Shown here: one piece after another, positions 49,290-61,578 of the stretch
Numbering within the stretch: position 1 is the first letter of the stretch
Layout: every line of letters begins with the position of its first letter
Assembly: GCF_024166365.1 (NCBI RefSeq)
Contig: NC_064826.1
Span: forward strand, 26,684,001-26,748,000
Source of the DNA: Elephas maximus indicus
Taxonomy: Eukaryota; Chordata; Mammalia; Proboscidea; Elephantidae
Length of the DNA stretch: 64,000 nt
Direction of reading: 5' to 3'
The notes under the pieces: generated by a model
The model's database searches: none
What the model was told of the DNA's origin: nothing
What the model saw: only the letters and a program-made list of their open reading frames with translations
Translations under genes and position numbers: made by a program

Positions 49290-49459
49290 GGAAACCCTGG
49301 TGGTGCAGTGATTAAGAGCTATGGCTGCTAACCAAAAGATCAGCTGTTGGAATCCACCAGGCACTCCTTGGAAACCCTATGGGTTAGTTCTACTCTATCC
49401 TATAGGGTCGATATGAGTTGGAATCAACTCAACAACAACGGGTTTTGTTTTGTTTTTGG
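49290..49459 (+). repeat. Afrotherian SINE
   Basis: 'gaaaccctggtggtgcagtg' to 'ggttttgttttgtttttgg'. It sits directly before a second SINE. Confidence 0.88.
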
Positions 49460-49471
49460 ATTTCTATAAAG

Positions 49472-50551
49472 GGAGACCTGGTGGTGTAATGGTTAAGAGC
49501 TACAGCTGTGTCATGAGGAGGGGGTCACAACGACTACTCCAAGTGATTTGTGTCTTTCAACAATGTATTTATTAGTTATTAGGCACACAGGTTCTTGGCT
49601 ACCCCGGACGCCAGAGATCTCAATGCACCAGGGGAAAGGAGAGGGAAAGCAAGCAAGCTTACCGCAAACGTGGGTGGTGTTTGGGCATTGTTGTTTTCTG
49701 GTCCAGGCCAACTCTTGACCACTCTGTCATCGATGGCTCAGATGTCAAATCAGCCTTGATCCCTGAAACTTTCTTGTGGATCTCTGTCACATCTCTTGAG
49801 CACAAGGGCTTATTATCCCTTAGCTCTCAACGTATGGCCAAAGCAACGTGTGTTAGGTTGGGAGTGAACTAGGAGTAAGCCTGGGCAAGCTGCTGCAGCC
49901 CACTGCTTCCTAGCTCACTGAGTCTCAACCCTCAATGTATGGTCGAGATAGTGGAGCAACAAGAAATGTGTGTTTGACTAGGAGGAAGGTCAAGAGTAAG
50001 CCCAGGCAAGCTGCCTCAGCCCACTGCTTCCCAACCTCTTGGACCCTAGTCCTCAACATAGGACCGAGATAGACAATGTCTCTAGGAATTGGGAGTAAGC
50101 CTGGGCAAGCTGCTGCAGTCCACCACTTCCCAGTCCACAACGTATGACCAAGTTGGCTCTGGTTGTGACTCCGAGCAAAGCTGAGTCTTTGAAGCTTTTT
50201 GAGCCCATTTGGTTGGTGTTGATAAGTCCTTGTTTATGACTTAGTTGGAGTTCTTTGAGTCCATTTAGTTGGTATTGATAAGTCCTTGTTTATGACTTAG
50301 TTGGTCCAGGTGTCTTCTGTTGATAAGGTTGTTTTTCTTCTCTAGGATGCGTCATCTTCCTTATCTCCTTTCTTCACATGTTGTTTACTTCTACATTTGC
50401 ATTCAGCTAGCTTGCTCTCCACAGGCTGCTAACCAAATGGTTGGCAGTTAAGATCTCTACCAGCCACTCCTTGGAAACCCTATAGGGCAGTTCTACTGTT
50501 TCCTAGAGGGTCGCTATGAGTTGGAATGGACTCGGTGGCAACAGGTTGTTT
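49472..50551 (+). repeat. Afrotherian SINE split by a solo LTR
   Basis: The head (49472-49508) and the remainder (50424-50551) are one SINE; a perfect 12-bp duplication atttctataaag (49460-49471, 50552-50563) brackets both parts. The LTR lies between them. Confidence 0.9.
49509..50423 (-). mobile_element. Solo LTR (about 915 bp) with internal tandem repeats
   Basis: It begins TGTCATGAGG and ends GCTCTCCACA, with antisense AATAAA ('tgtatttattagttatta') close to the left end, so it is a minus-strand LTR. The site is duplicated approximately (agctg / ggctg). About three diverged units of roughly 90-110 bp ('gcaagctgctgcagcccact') run through 49870-50140, and 'gataagtccttgtttatgac' occurs twice at 50219-50300. 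The class I assignment is a guess. Confidence 0.8.
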
Positions 50552-50563
50552 ATTTCTATAAAG

Positions 50564-51355
50564 TCTAGAGAAGCATGTACTTACAATCAGTATTGAAAAA
50601 CTTATATCTATGACTATTAATAATCCTAAAAGACTTCCAAAAAGGAAGGGAAATGCATCTTCTTTGTCCTTTCTATAGAGCTTTTAATAGAACCTTTGAG
50701 ACTCAGTCACCATTGATTAGCCACATCTCAAACTCCCAAAGCAACATTTCTTTAAGGTGATTTATCCTGTTTTTAATAAAAAACAAATTAATCCTAAGTG
50801 TCAGTTAACTTTTTACCACTTTTGACGGCAAGGATACACTGGGATAAACTCTATTGCAGTGTTAAATTTCTTTAAATTATGAACCTAACAAAAACATATT
50901 ACAAAATGACAGGCTACATGTGTTGGGTAATGACTAAATCCCTTATTACAAATTAAATTTTTCCTTATATTTTGATCTAAATACTAGATTAAAAAAAAAG
51001 ATAAATAACTTTTACTAAGACGATATGCTAGATACAAGTAACTGAAACACAGTCAAAATAACTAAGAATAATTACTTGTATTTGGAAAGGAAAGTAGATC
51101 TTAAAATTTCTTTAAGCTTAAAATTAGAGAAAGATAAATTTCACGAGCCTTCATTCTTACAGTCTAAAGATAGACTGTGTAGGTAGACATTTCATGAGAA
51201 TATTGGTACATCAGTGTTGTCAGTACTTGACGGCTTAAATGAAGCCCACTCTAAGAACTTGGAAATAAGATTGTCCTCTGAAGAGTAAATTAAGAAATTA
51301 ACTTCCCTCCCTAGTTCTTCCTTAAATATAACAACCTAAGAATTAAGCAGTAAAA
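50564..51355. other. No recognised features
   Basis: AT-rich DNA without a gene or clear repeat. Confidence 0.45.
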
Positions 51356-51772
51356 TGGGTAGCTGGACAATAAATAAGAAAGACCAAAGAAGAATTGACA
51401 CCTTTGAATTGTGGTGTTGGCAAAGAATATTGAATATACCATGGACTGCCAAAAGAACAAACAAGTCTGTCTTGGAAGAAGTGCAACCAGAATGTTCCTT
51501 ACCGGCAAGGATGGCAAGACTGCGTCTTACATACTTTGGACTTGTTGTCAGTAGGGATCAGTTCCTGGAGAAGGACGTCATGCTTGGTAAAGTACAGGGT
51601 CAGCGGAAAAGAGGAAGTCCCTCAACGAGATGGGTTGACACAGTGGCTGCAACAACAGGCTCAAGCATAACAACGATTGTAAGGGTGGCGCAGGCCCAGG
51701 CAGTGTTTTGTTCTGTTGTGCATAGGGTGGTTATGAGTTGGAACTAACTCGACAGCACCTAACAGCAACAAC
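51356..51772 (+). mobile_element. BovB/RTE 3' fragment
   Basis: It is open at 51355-51747 with the BovB C-terminal text 'FELWCWQRILNIPWTAKRTN' and ends in 'ctcgacagcacctaacagca'. It matches 38527-38935 and is heavily 5'-truncated. Confidence 0.9.
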
Positions 51773-51835
51773 AGAGTCCTCCAGTCAAACCTCAGGTTTA
51801 GGGTTTAGTCAAAGTCCAGATTATAGCATAGCACA

Positions 51836-51945
51836 AAACCCATTCCCATTCCCATCAAGTTAATTCTGACTCATGGTGACCCTGTGTATTACAGAGTAGA
51901 CCTGCTCCATTGGCTTTTGTTGGCTATAATCTTTATGGAAGCAAG
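51836..51945 (-). repeat. SINE fragment, longer subtype
   Basis: 'caagttaattctgactcatg' to 'gctataatctttatggaagc' is the 3' half of a minus-strand SINE. Confidence 0.7.
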
Positions 51946-52916
51946 CAGAGCCTTAAATATTTACTATGTGGTCCTTTACAAAAAAGTTTGCCAACCGCTG
52001 CTTCACACCCTGTGCTTTCCTCACCCACTGTGTGTTAGGTAGTGCTGACTGGGCTTCCTCTCTTGTTCTGGTACAGCCTCCATATTGTGTCGGACCCGTG
52101 TGCCTGAGCCTCAGGGAAAAGGTATTCCCAGCATTTCTGCCCCTTCTCCCTGTGGGAGCCAAGCTCCACCTTTATCTTTTTTGACACTGAATAGGATATT
52201 ACACATCACTATCGTAGTCACAAGAATGTGGATATTCACTTGAACCTGTGTGAGCAGGAACTTGATGGGATTGTCTGGTTTTTCTGGATCTTGCAAGTTT
52301 TCCGCCTTTGACACGGTGCAGTCTTACCACTTTTCTATTGCTTGTTCTAGTGGAAAATAGTTGAGTTTTCCTTCTCTGACAAGTTTCCTACTTTCACAGG
52401 TTTTCCCGTATAAAGTGGACAGGGTGGAGGGGGTTAGAGCCATCCTTTCTTGCAAGAAGGGTAAAAAATGAATTGGATACAACAGAACTGCCTTCTCTAA
52501 GAACTCAACACATCTAAGCCAAGTGCAGGAAGCAACAAATAGCCAAAGAACTGAGGTGATGGCACAGATGCAAATCAAACCTCTCTATTCTCTTACCAGA
52601 GGCAAAGGTCTCTGGGAAGACGAAACCAGGAGCAACTACAGTGTAATGCCTGAGGAGCACAGCCCCACCTTCTTTTCCAGTAATTCTCAAGTGCTAAATA
52701 GCAATGACAGTAATATCTAATCTTGTAACAATGTTCCCTAAACTTTCCTTCTATTAAGATTCATCTGGGCTCTTACTAAAAATATGGATTCACCAAAAAA
52801 GACCAGACTTACTGGTCTAATAGAGATTGGAAGAACCCCTGAGACGATGGCCCGCGGACACACTTTTAACTCAGAACTGAAGCCACTCCTAAAGTTCACC
52901 CTTCAGCCAAAGATTA
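51946..52916. other. No recognised gene
   Basis: Several open frames of 65-84 codons overlap on opposite strands and lack domains. Confidence 0.4.
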
Positions 52917-53075
52917 AAATAAACCGTTGCCATTGAGTGGATTCCAACTCCTACCAACCCTATAGGACAGAGTAGAACTGCTCCACAGGGTTTCCAAGGA
53001 GCACCTGGTAGATTTGAACTTCCAAACGCTTGGTTAGCAGCCATAGCTCTTAACCACTACACCACCAGGGTTTAC
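52917..53075 (-). repeat. Afrotherian SINE
   Basis: Minus-strand copy with a perfect 13-bp duplication cagccaaagatta (52904-52916, 53076-53088). Confidence 0.92.
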
Positions 53076-53099
53076 CAGCCAAAGATTAGACACATCTAT

Positions 53100-53390
53100 A
53101 TAACAAACAATAACACACGTGAGGAACGTGCTTCTTAGTTCAGTCATGTATATGAGAACAAATGGACAACATCTGCCCAAAAGCAATGATGAGAAAGCAG
53201 GACAGGACAAGAATAATGGATGGATGGAAACAGGGAATTGGGGTGCAGACAAGGAGAGTGCTGACACATCACAGGGATTGCTACCAATGTCACAAACCAA
53301 TTTCTGTATGAATTCTTGAATGAGAAACTAATTTGCTCTGTAAAGTTTCACCTATAGCACAATTTTAAAAAAATAATAAAATAAAAATAC
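53100..53390 (+). repeat. Unnamed retroposon-like 3' end
   Basis: The sequence ends in an A-rich tail with AATAAA-type words (53365-53390). It has the look of a LINE or retroposon 3' UTR, but no second copy lies in the window and I cannot name it. Confidence 0.35.
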
Positions 53391-54169
53391 AGATTCCTGG
53401 GAACCAACCCAAATTACCAAACCAGGATCTCCAGAAGTGCCTCAGAATGAATATCTTTTACCAGGACCCATGTGATTCCTATGATTAGAATGGTCTGGTA
53501 AGCACAGTCTTAGTACACAGTCTCTAATTTATCACTATAAACAGTATTTTCATATTGCTGGCTAATCATTTCTGATGATCAAGGCAAGATAGCTCTAATG
53601 CTTAAAACTAAAGTATTAAATACTAGGAGCTGCCTGTGTGTTTGTGATTATAATTTCCTTTCTGGTGGTATAAACAGAAGGATCTCAAAATTGAATTCAC
53701 TTTACAGTAATTTTTAGAAAGAGGCTGGTACCTAATTAAATAAAACCTTCTACTTGTTTTTGCCTGAATAATTTCCTTTAGAAAAGTAATCAAGGACAGA
53801 GATAACCTTTTTAAACAAATTATCCCAATGCATGTAAAATTATATGAACAGGAACAAATCAAAATGTATTCATGAACCCATGACTGACAGATAGAATCAC
53901 TACTCCAGACCTCTTGAGAGTACATAAGAGAATCTAATGTAGTTGGAGAAAATCTTTTTGAAGTTTCCAGGACTATGCCTCAATGGGAATGCATCCATTT
54001 TAGTTTTAGAGAAAAGGGAGAATTTCTGATGAAAACTTTGGCTTTTGTCGGAAAAACAAGACACTGAAGCTGGGTTTTAATTTGGGGAAATGGGAATGAA
54101 ATTACTATATCGAGGGATTTGAATTCCGTTACAAACTACTTCCCTTCAGCTTTTGTTGTCTGACTCTTA
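53391..54169. other. No recognised features
   Basis: Non-coding. An open frame at 53623-53925 (minus) has no domain. Confidence 0.4.
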
Positions 54170-54174
54170 GGCAG

Positions 54175-54677
54175 TGTCTTAGTCACCTAAAGCTGCTATA
54201 ACAGGAATACCACAAGTGGCTGGCTTTAACAAAGAGAAATTTATTTGTTCACAGTAAAGTAGGCTAAAAGTCCAAATTCAGTGTGTCAGCTCCAGGGGAA
54301 GGCTCTCTCTTTGCCAGCCTTCTCATCAATCTTCCCTAGCCTAGGAGCTTCTTTGCTTAGGAAACCAAGGTCCAAAGGACATGCTCTTCTCCTGGCACTG
54401 CTTTCTTGGTGGTATGAGGTCCGCACTGTCTGGTAGCTCCCCCTTCCTTTTATCTCTTGAGAGATAAAAGGAGGTGCAGGCCACATCCCAGGGAAACTCT
54501 TTTTACATTGAATCAGGGATGTGACCTGGTAAGGGTGTTATAATCCCACCCTAATCCTCTTTAACATAAAATTACAATCACAAAATGGAGGACAACCACA
54601 GAATGATGGGAATCATGGCCTAACCAAGTTAATATACACATTTGGGGCGGGAGGGGGACATAATTCAATCCCTGAAA
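54175..54677 (-). mobile_element. Solo LTR, ERVL/MaLR-like family (copy 4)
   Basis: TGTCTTAGTC...CCCTGAAA in minus orientation, with a perfect 5-bp duplication 'ggcag' (54170-54174, 54678-54682). Confidence 0.88.
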
Positions 54678-54914
54678 GGCAGTGTTTCTTAATGTTTGGC
54701 TCAATATTATCTGAATTAGGATTACTTAAAGTAAGTATTTAAAATGCAAGTTCCTAGGTCTCCATAGACTTAGTGAATTAATATTTCAGAGGTGCAACCC
54801 AGGAAGCTGCATTTTTAAAAAGTATCCCAAATAATTTACATCCACATCAAAGTTGGAAAGTTAATTCCCTAAAGCAGGAGCCAGCAAACTTCTTCTGGAA
54901 AAGTGCCAAATATT

Positions 54915-54993
54915 AAATTGGAAACCCAATGGGGCTGTGACTCTGTCCTATAGGGTCACTATGACTCAGAATCAACTCAATGGCAATGGGAAT
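54915..54993 (+). repeat. Afrotherian SINE 3' fragment
   Basis: 'ggaaacccaatggggctgtg' followed by 'tcctatagggtcactatgac' is the SINE body without its head. Confidence 0.75.
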
Positions 54994-55904
54994 ATACCTC
55001 TTTAAGGTATACTTAAGAAATTTCTTTAAGAAACTTAAGAAAAATATATGGTAAAACAAGCTCATACATATAAAAAAAAAATATTTTTTTATACATATAG
55101 AGAGATGTAAATCCTGTACAATCTACCGCATTCTATTAAAAAAAAAAAAAAAAAAAAAAAAAACCATTCTATTAGCCAGATGGAAATTTTCCTGGCCCAG
55201 AGAATTACACTTGCTCCTTTCACATACAAATCTCTCTGAAAATAGTTTGTCCAGCTGGAATTCATCCTATTCGATAATGCATAATAATAAAAAACACATA
55301 TACATGCATTACATATACAAAGCACAGGCAAAAACAACAAATACAAATTGCAGATGAAGATTCCATAACAACAAATGTCTTAACATAATAGATTAAAATC
55401 ATGACCAAAGACACCCCCAAAAACTTTAAAAAAAAAAAAAAAGAGAGAAATACTCTGTACTCTGTAAGATAAAAACTTAGTGAAGAGATATGAAAAGTTT
55501 GAAGAAAAAAGGAATGAAAATAAACTTCTGAAATGAGAAAAGACAGTAAAATGATTTCAGAAGCAGCCGAAAGAAAAAGAAACTGCTGAAAACAAAGAAG
55601 TATGGCCAATGGGCTTAAGAGAGTAAAATGTAAAAGAACAGAGTTTTGTTAAAATGGTGGTTATGCTTGGAGATATGATAGAAGAGTACTGGAGTGCTGA
55701 TAGTGTTTTACTTCTTGATGTAGATATTTATAATGCTTATAATATTATATTTAAAATATAATTATATTATTTTATCATAATATTTTATGATATATGTTAT
55801 TATAATACACCGTATTTTTAATACAATTATGTTATACTATTATATTTATAATACTAGCCTTCCAAACACTATACTTAGAAGTTTGCATAAGCGAATCCTG
55901 CCAA
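54994..55904. other. AT-rich spacer with poly(A) tract
   Basis: It contains a 25-base A-run at about 55138-55162 and an AT-rich run at 55720-55850. Open frames here are low-complexity (Phe-rich antisense of A-runs). No gene. Confidence 0.5.
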
Positions 55905-56135
55905 AATCTTAGAAAACCAAAAGGGAACATGGTTGGCATTTCTCAAGCTAAAGGAACTGAAGAAAACATTCAAACCTCAAGTTGCAATTATGAAGGCCTC
56001 TAAGGGCAAAATACTGAATGATGCAGGAAGCACCAAAAGAAGATGGAAGGAGTACACAGAATCACTGTACCAAAAGAACTGATCAACATTCAACCATTTT
56101 AGGAGGTAGCGTATGATCATATGAAGGAAGAAGTC

Positions 56136-56856
56136 TGTAAAATACAACATAGAGGCAGTGTCTGACCTCCTCTGACCCCAAGAAAGGAAAGGAGAACCAA
56201 GATCAACAGTACAAGGCTGGCTCCCATGAGGTGGAGGACAGACAAACCTCCTCTCTCCATGATCTTTACCAGTTCTGACACCAACCCTCCTGCCCACAGC
56301 ACTCTTTACTTCTCTGCTGGGTTCGATAATTCAGTGTAATGGCCAGACAGAATTCACAGACCATACTCACGATTATGGGGTTTATTAGGGAAGTAACAGA
56401 TTACAATTTAGGCTCAGGGACACTCAAGGATACAGTTTTTGCATCAGGAAAGCCTCTTCCCAACCATGCTTGCTGGCACGCCTCTCCCTGGCCGTAGGTC
56501 TCTGCCCAAAAGCACTCAGCTTTTTCCCTCCAGGAAGCCCACCACACTGACCCCAGTGGCCGGGTCTTGCTTCCTTCAGCATTACAGCTGTCTGTCTCCT
56601 GGGTCCAGGAGCTTCGCTGCACAGGGATCCTGGGTCAAAAGAACATGCTGGCTTCTGATTGTTCTTCCTCAGTGGTAGTGGAATTCTCTTTCCCACCTCT
56701 GGGGCGGCTCATTTCAAGTGCAGCAGGATGGTAAAACCAACCAATCCTTTTGGTGGGCTACAATTATCATATCTGCACAGTCCTGCACAATCATCTGGGT
56801 AGGGGTTGCAAGACCATGGTGAGAAATGCCACACAGAAACAATTCATCACACCACA
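56136..56856 (-). mobile_element. LTR-like insertion in BovB
   Basis: A 721-bp block starts TGTAAAATAC and ends CACACCACA, with antisense AATAAA ('ggggtttattagggaagt') and GC-rich sequence. It separates BovB 'gaaggaagaagtc' from 'caagctgcactaaag', which are contiguous in the BovB at 37435-37460. The duplication is imperfect (aagtc / aattc). The family is unknown. Confidence 0.7.
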
Positions 56857-57818
56857 AAATTCAAGCTGCACTAAAGGCATTGGCAAAAAAACAAGGCTCC
56901 AGAAATTGATGGAATACCGACTGAGATGTTTCAACAAATGGATGCAACACCGGAAGTGCTCAAAAGTTTGGAAAACAGCTACTGGGCCAAACCACTGGAA
57001 GAGATCCATATTTGTGCCCATTCCAAAGAAAGGTGATCCAACAAGATGAGGAAATTATAGAACAATATCATTAATATTACGCACAAGTAATATTTTGCTG
57101 AAGATCATTTATAAACAGTAGTAGCAGTACTTCAACAGGGAACTGCCAGAGATTCAAGCCGGATTCAGAGAAAGACGTGGAACAAAGGATATCATTGCTG
57201 ATGTCAGATGGATCTTGGCTGAAAGCAGAGAATACCAGACGGATGTTTATCTGTGTTTTATTGTCTATGCAAAGGCATTCGACTGTGTGGATCATAATGA
57301 ATTACAGATAACATTTAGAAGAATGGGAATTCCAGAACACATAATTGCACTGATGAGGAACCTGTACATAGACAAAGAGGCAGTCATTCGAACAGAACAA
57401 GGGGATACTGTGTGGTTTAAAGTCAGGAAAGGTGTATGTCAGGGTTGTATCTTTCATCATACTCATTCAGTCTGTATGCTGGGCAAATAATCAGAGAAGC
57501 TGGACTATATGAAGAAGGCCATAGCATCAGGATTGGAGGAAGACTCATTAGCAACCTTTGATATGCAGATAACACAACCTTGCTTGCACTTGAAGCACTA
57601 ACTGAAGAAGATCAAAGATTGCAGCCTTCTATATGGATTCCACCTCAACATAAAGAAAACAAAAACTCTCACAACTGGACCAGTAAGCACATCATGATAG
57701 ACAGAGAAAAGATTGAAGTTGTCAAGGATTTCATTTTACTTGGATCTAGCAGCCAAGAAATCAAACAACCCATTTCATTTGGCAAGTCTGCTGCAAAAGA
57801 CCTCTTTAAAGTGTTAAA

Positions 57819-57978
57819 GGAGCCCTGTGGTGCAGTGGTTAAGAGCTATAAGAGTTATGGCTGCTAACCAAAAGGTTGGCAGTTTGAATCCACTAGCTGC
57901 TCCTCAGAAACTCTATGGAGCAGTTCTACTCTGTCCTATATGGTCACTATAAGTTGGAAACAGCTCAATGGCAACAGG
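57819..57978 (+). repeat. Afrotherian SINE inserted in BovB
   Basis: Perfect 14-bp duplication tttaaagtgttaaa (57805-57818, 57979-57992) within the BovB coding remnant. Confidence 0.93.
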
Positions 57979-58485
57979 TTTAAAGTGTTAAAAGGATGTC
58001 ACTTGGAGGACTAATGTGTGCCTGACCCAAGCCATGGTATTTTCCATAGCCCGTGCGTGTGAAACCTGGACAAGGAATAAGGAAGACTGAAGGAGAAAGA
58101 ATTGATGACTTTGAATTATGGCATTAACAAAGAATATTGAAGAATGAACAAATCTGTCTTGGAAGAAATACAGCCAGAATGCTCCTTAGAAGTGAAGATG
58201 GTAAGACTTCATCTCATATACTTTGAACGGGTTATCAGGAAGGACCAGTCCCTAGAGAAGGACATCATGCTTGGTAAAGTAGAGAGTTAGTGAAAGAGGG
58301 AGATTATCAACTAGATGGATAGACACAGTGGCCGCAATGATAGTCTCAAGCCCAGCTCTATTCTGACACACATGGGGTTGCCAAGAGTAGGAGATGACTC
58401 CTGGCAACTGGTACTGGTAGAGACAGAGCCATGTGGAGCCCTATGATTCACTCGCTCATTTAAGTTGTATGTATGTGTTGATAGG

Positions 58486-58640
58486 GAGCCCTGGTGGCGT
58501 ACTGGTTAAGAGTTCAGCTGCTAACCAAAAAGGTCGGCAGTTCAAATCCATCAGTTTCTCCTCTGAAACCCTATGGGGCAGTTCCACTCTGTCCTATAGG
58601 GTTGCTATGCGTTGAAATCAACTCAATGGCAATGCTTTTT
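58486..58640 (+). repeat. Afrotherian SINE
   Basis: 'gagccctggtggcgtactgg' to 'caatggcaatgc', followed by T and G runs. Confidence 0.88.
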
Positions 58641-59264
58641 TTTGGGGGGGGGGGAGTGTTAATAAACTTTTATAGTAAACATTTTTATTACTACTTTTAA
58701 ACATAATAAATGTTTCCTTAATAAATGTTTTTATTACTACTTTTGGGGGGAGGGGAAATAGCATCTTAGAAATATTTATGCCATCACCCCTCCCACAATT
58801 AAAAAAATAATTTTATTAAGTCACAAAGAGATGAAACCCTAACTGGATACATGTTTCTCACTTGGCAAGTATCCTTTTTCAGAAGAAAACATGGAACTAG
58901 CACTTATACCCAGTAAAACTTCCTGCCACAAAACCCAGTTAGTACTTGTGCTTGTAGGTAGGAAAAGAGTCCCTCTTGTGAGGCTCTTAGAATATGTGAT
59001 AAAAACCTCTTCACCACATCTAGTCATCAAACCCCAGCCCTCCCCCTCACCCACTCAAGCTTCTCAGACATGGACGTATTCGATGACACTCCCAAGGCTC
59101 ACAGTTGGAGGAGAGCATGCAATCAATGACTCATCTTTGAGTCAAGGACTTATCTTTTCCGTACTTCTTTCTCCCTTGTTTTTTCTCTAACCTTGTCATA
59201 ATAACTAACTTTCTATGCCATCAAACTCAACACACAGCTCAATCTCTCTCATAGAATAAAAAAC
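58641..59264. other. No recognised gene
   Basis: It contains a G-run at about 58644-58653 and two similar words ('aaataaatgtttcctta' and 'ttaataaatgttttta') near 58700-58735. No coding region. Confidence 0.4.
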
Positions 59265-59441
59265 AAAAGAACCAAACCAGTTACCATTGAGTCAATTCTG
59301 ACTTGTGGCAACCCCATGTGTTGAAGAGTAGAATTATGCTTCATAGAGTTTTCATGGCCGTGACCTTTTGGAAGCTCTGGGTAGGTTGGAGCCACCAACC
59401 TTTTGGTTAGCAGTCAAGCGCTTAAGCATTTTCAACACCTA
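59265..59441 (-). repeat. Afrotherian SINE, longer subtype
   Basis: 'aaaccagttaccattgagtc' to 'ggttagcagtcaagcgctta', including 'tttcatggccgtgacctttt'. Confidence 0.8.
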
Positions 59442-59974
59442 GGGCCTCCTCTCATAGAATACAAATTGCCAAAATTTTACTCTTTTGGTTCTTGGTACTT
59501 TCAGAATATGAGAGCGTAAAAGAGAGCTAGTGAGGATTAGTTGTATCGCTTTCTTTTTTGCAGACTTTTATACCTAGAGAAATGTAGTTTTAGAAGGTAT
59601 TTAGCTAGAGGGTAAACAAAACTGTACTTTTATCCAGAATATTTTTGTGTTGCCTTTTTTTAAAAAAACTCAATAGCTCTAGTTGCATTTTTAATTTAAA
59701 AAACTCACTTAAAAGCTCTAGTCATAATTAAGTGGTTCATTTATTTTGAGTTTATGTAAAAAATGACTATCACTTTTACAGTTCTGGGGACAAAGAATAT
59801 TCACCATTGAAACCTCCACTAGTAGCCTTTGATTTAATTTTCTTTTTTTTTTTTTTAATGCCTTTAACATTGTAAGTGGGAGACGGGTAAATGTGCTTTT
59901 ACGTTCATAAAATTTATTTCATATTGAATACATAGTTTTACACTTTTGCATATATTTTATATAATATTATAAAC
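59442..59974. other. AT-rich spacer
   Basis: No gene or clear repeat. Confidence 0.45.
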
Positions 59975-61578
59975 ACTTTCTAATGCCACTACTCAAACTA
60001 TTTCAGAACATAGAAAAGGAAGGGACACTTCCAAATTCATTCTATGAAGCCAGCATGACCCTGATACCAAAACCAGGCAAAGACATCACAAAAAAAGAAA
60101 AATACAGACCAATATCTCTCATGAATATAGATGCAAAAATTCTCAACAATATTCTAGCCAATTAAATTCAGTATCATATTAAAAAAAATTATACAACAAA
60201 GTGAGAGTCTTACTAGGTATGCAAAGATGATTTGATATTAGAAAATCAATCAATGTAACCCACGACATAAATAAAAATAATGAAAAGAATCACATGATCA
60301 TCTCAATCAATGCAGAAGAGGCATTCAACAAAGTCCAACACCCATTCCTGATAAAAGCTTTCAATAAAATAGGTATAGAAGGGAAATTCCTCAACATAAT
60401 TAAGGGCATTATGCAAAACCAACAGTCGACATCATTTGTAATGCAGAGAGGCTGAAAACATTCCCCTTGAGAACAGGAGCAAGACAAGGATGTCCTTTAT
60501 CACCGCTCATATTTAACATTGTGCTGGAAGTCCTAGCTAGAGCAATAACACAAGAAAAAGAAATAAAGGGCATCCAAATTGGTAACAAAGAAGTAAAATT
60601 GTCCCTATTTGTGGATGATATGATACTATACTTAGAAAACACAAAATACTCCACGAGAAAACTACCAGAGCTAATAGATTCAGCAGAGAAGCAGGATACA
60701 AGATAAACATACAAACTCAGTTGGATTCCTATGTATCAATAAAGAGAACTATGAAAAGAAAATCCAAAAAACAATACCATTCATAATAGTCCCTAAAAAA
60801 TAAAATCCTTGGGAATAAATCTAACCAGGGATGTAAAAGACCTATACAATGAAAACTACAAAACACTACTGCAAGAAACCAAAAGAGACCTACAAGAAAG
60901 GAAAAACATACCATGCTCATGGAAAGGTAAACCCAACATTGTACAACACAAAGCAATCTACAAATACAATGCAATCCCGATCCAAATACCAATAGCATTC
61001 TTTAAAAAGATGGAAAAACTGATCATTAACTTTATATGGAAAGGGAAGAGGCCCTGGATAAGTACAGAACTATTGAGGAAGAAGAATATAGTAGGAGGAC
61101 TCCCACTACCTAATCTTAGAGCCTACTGTACAGCTATGGTAGTCAAAACAGCTTGGTACTGGTTGAACAACAGATATATTGACCAATGGAATGGAATTGA
61201 GAACCCAGATGTAAATCCATCAACCTACAGTCACCTGATCTTCAACAAGGGCCCAAAGTCTATCAAACAGGGAAAGAACAATCTTTTTACAAATGGCGCT
61301 AGGAAAACTGGGTGTCCATCTGAAAAAAAAAAATGAAACAGAGCTCATACCTCACACCATACACAAAAACTAATTTGAAATGAATCAAAGCCCTAAATAT
61401 AAAAACAAAATCTATAAAGATCATAGAAGAAAAAATAAGAGCAATGCAAGAGGCCGTAATACATAGCATTGAGAAACAAACCATAACTAACAACACACAA
61501 ACTCCAGAAGATAAGCTAGGTAACTGGGATGTTCTAAAAATTAAACATTTATGCTCTTCAAAAGACTTCACCAAAAGG
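59975..61578 (+). mobile_element. Old L1 fragment (ORF2 RT to C-terminal region)
   Basis: ORF2 pieces at 59983-60165, 60467-60706 (where FADD reads '[10 protein letters not shown]') and 60809-61336 correspond to the middle and C-terminal parts of ORF2. Stops and frameshifts are frequent. It ends abruptly at 'gacttcaccaaaag', before the ORF2 C-terminus and 3' UTR. Confidence 0.9.

Larger units (their letters stand above)
55905..58405 (+). mobile_element. BovB/RTE LINE fragment carrying two later insertions
   Basis: BovB sequence runs 55905-56135, 56857-57818 and 57979-58405. The reverse-transcriptase part is readable at 57215-57490 ('AKAFDCVDHNELQITFRRMG'), and stops and frameshifts elsewhere show it is dead. 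An LTR-like element and a SINE have inserted into it. Confidence 0.88.

Noticed and set aside
55089-55609. Phe-rich minus-strand open frames of 85 and 115 codons
   Set aside because: They are antisense translation of A-runs and have no domain or context.
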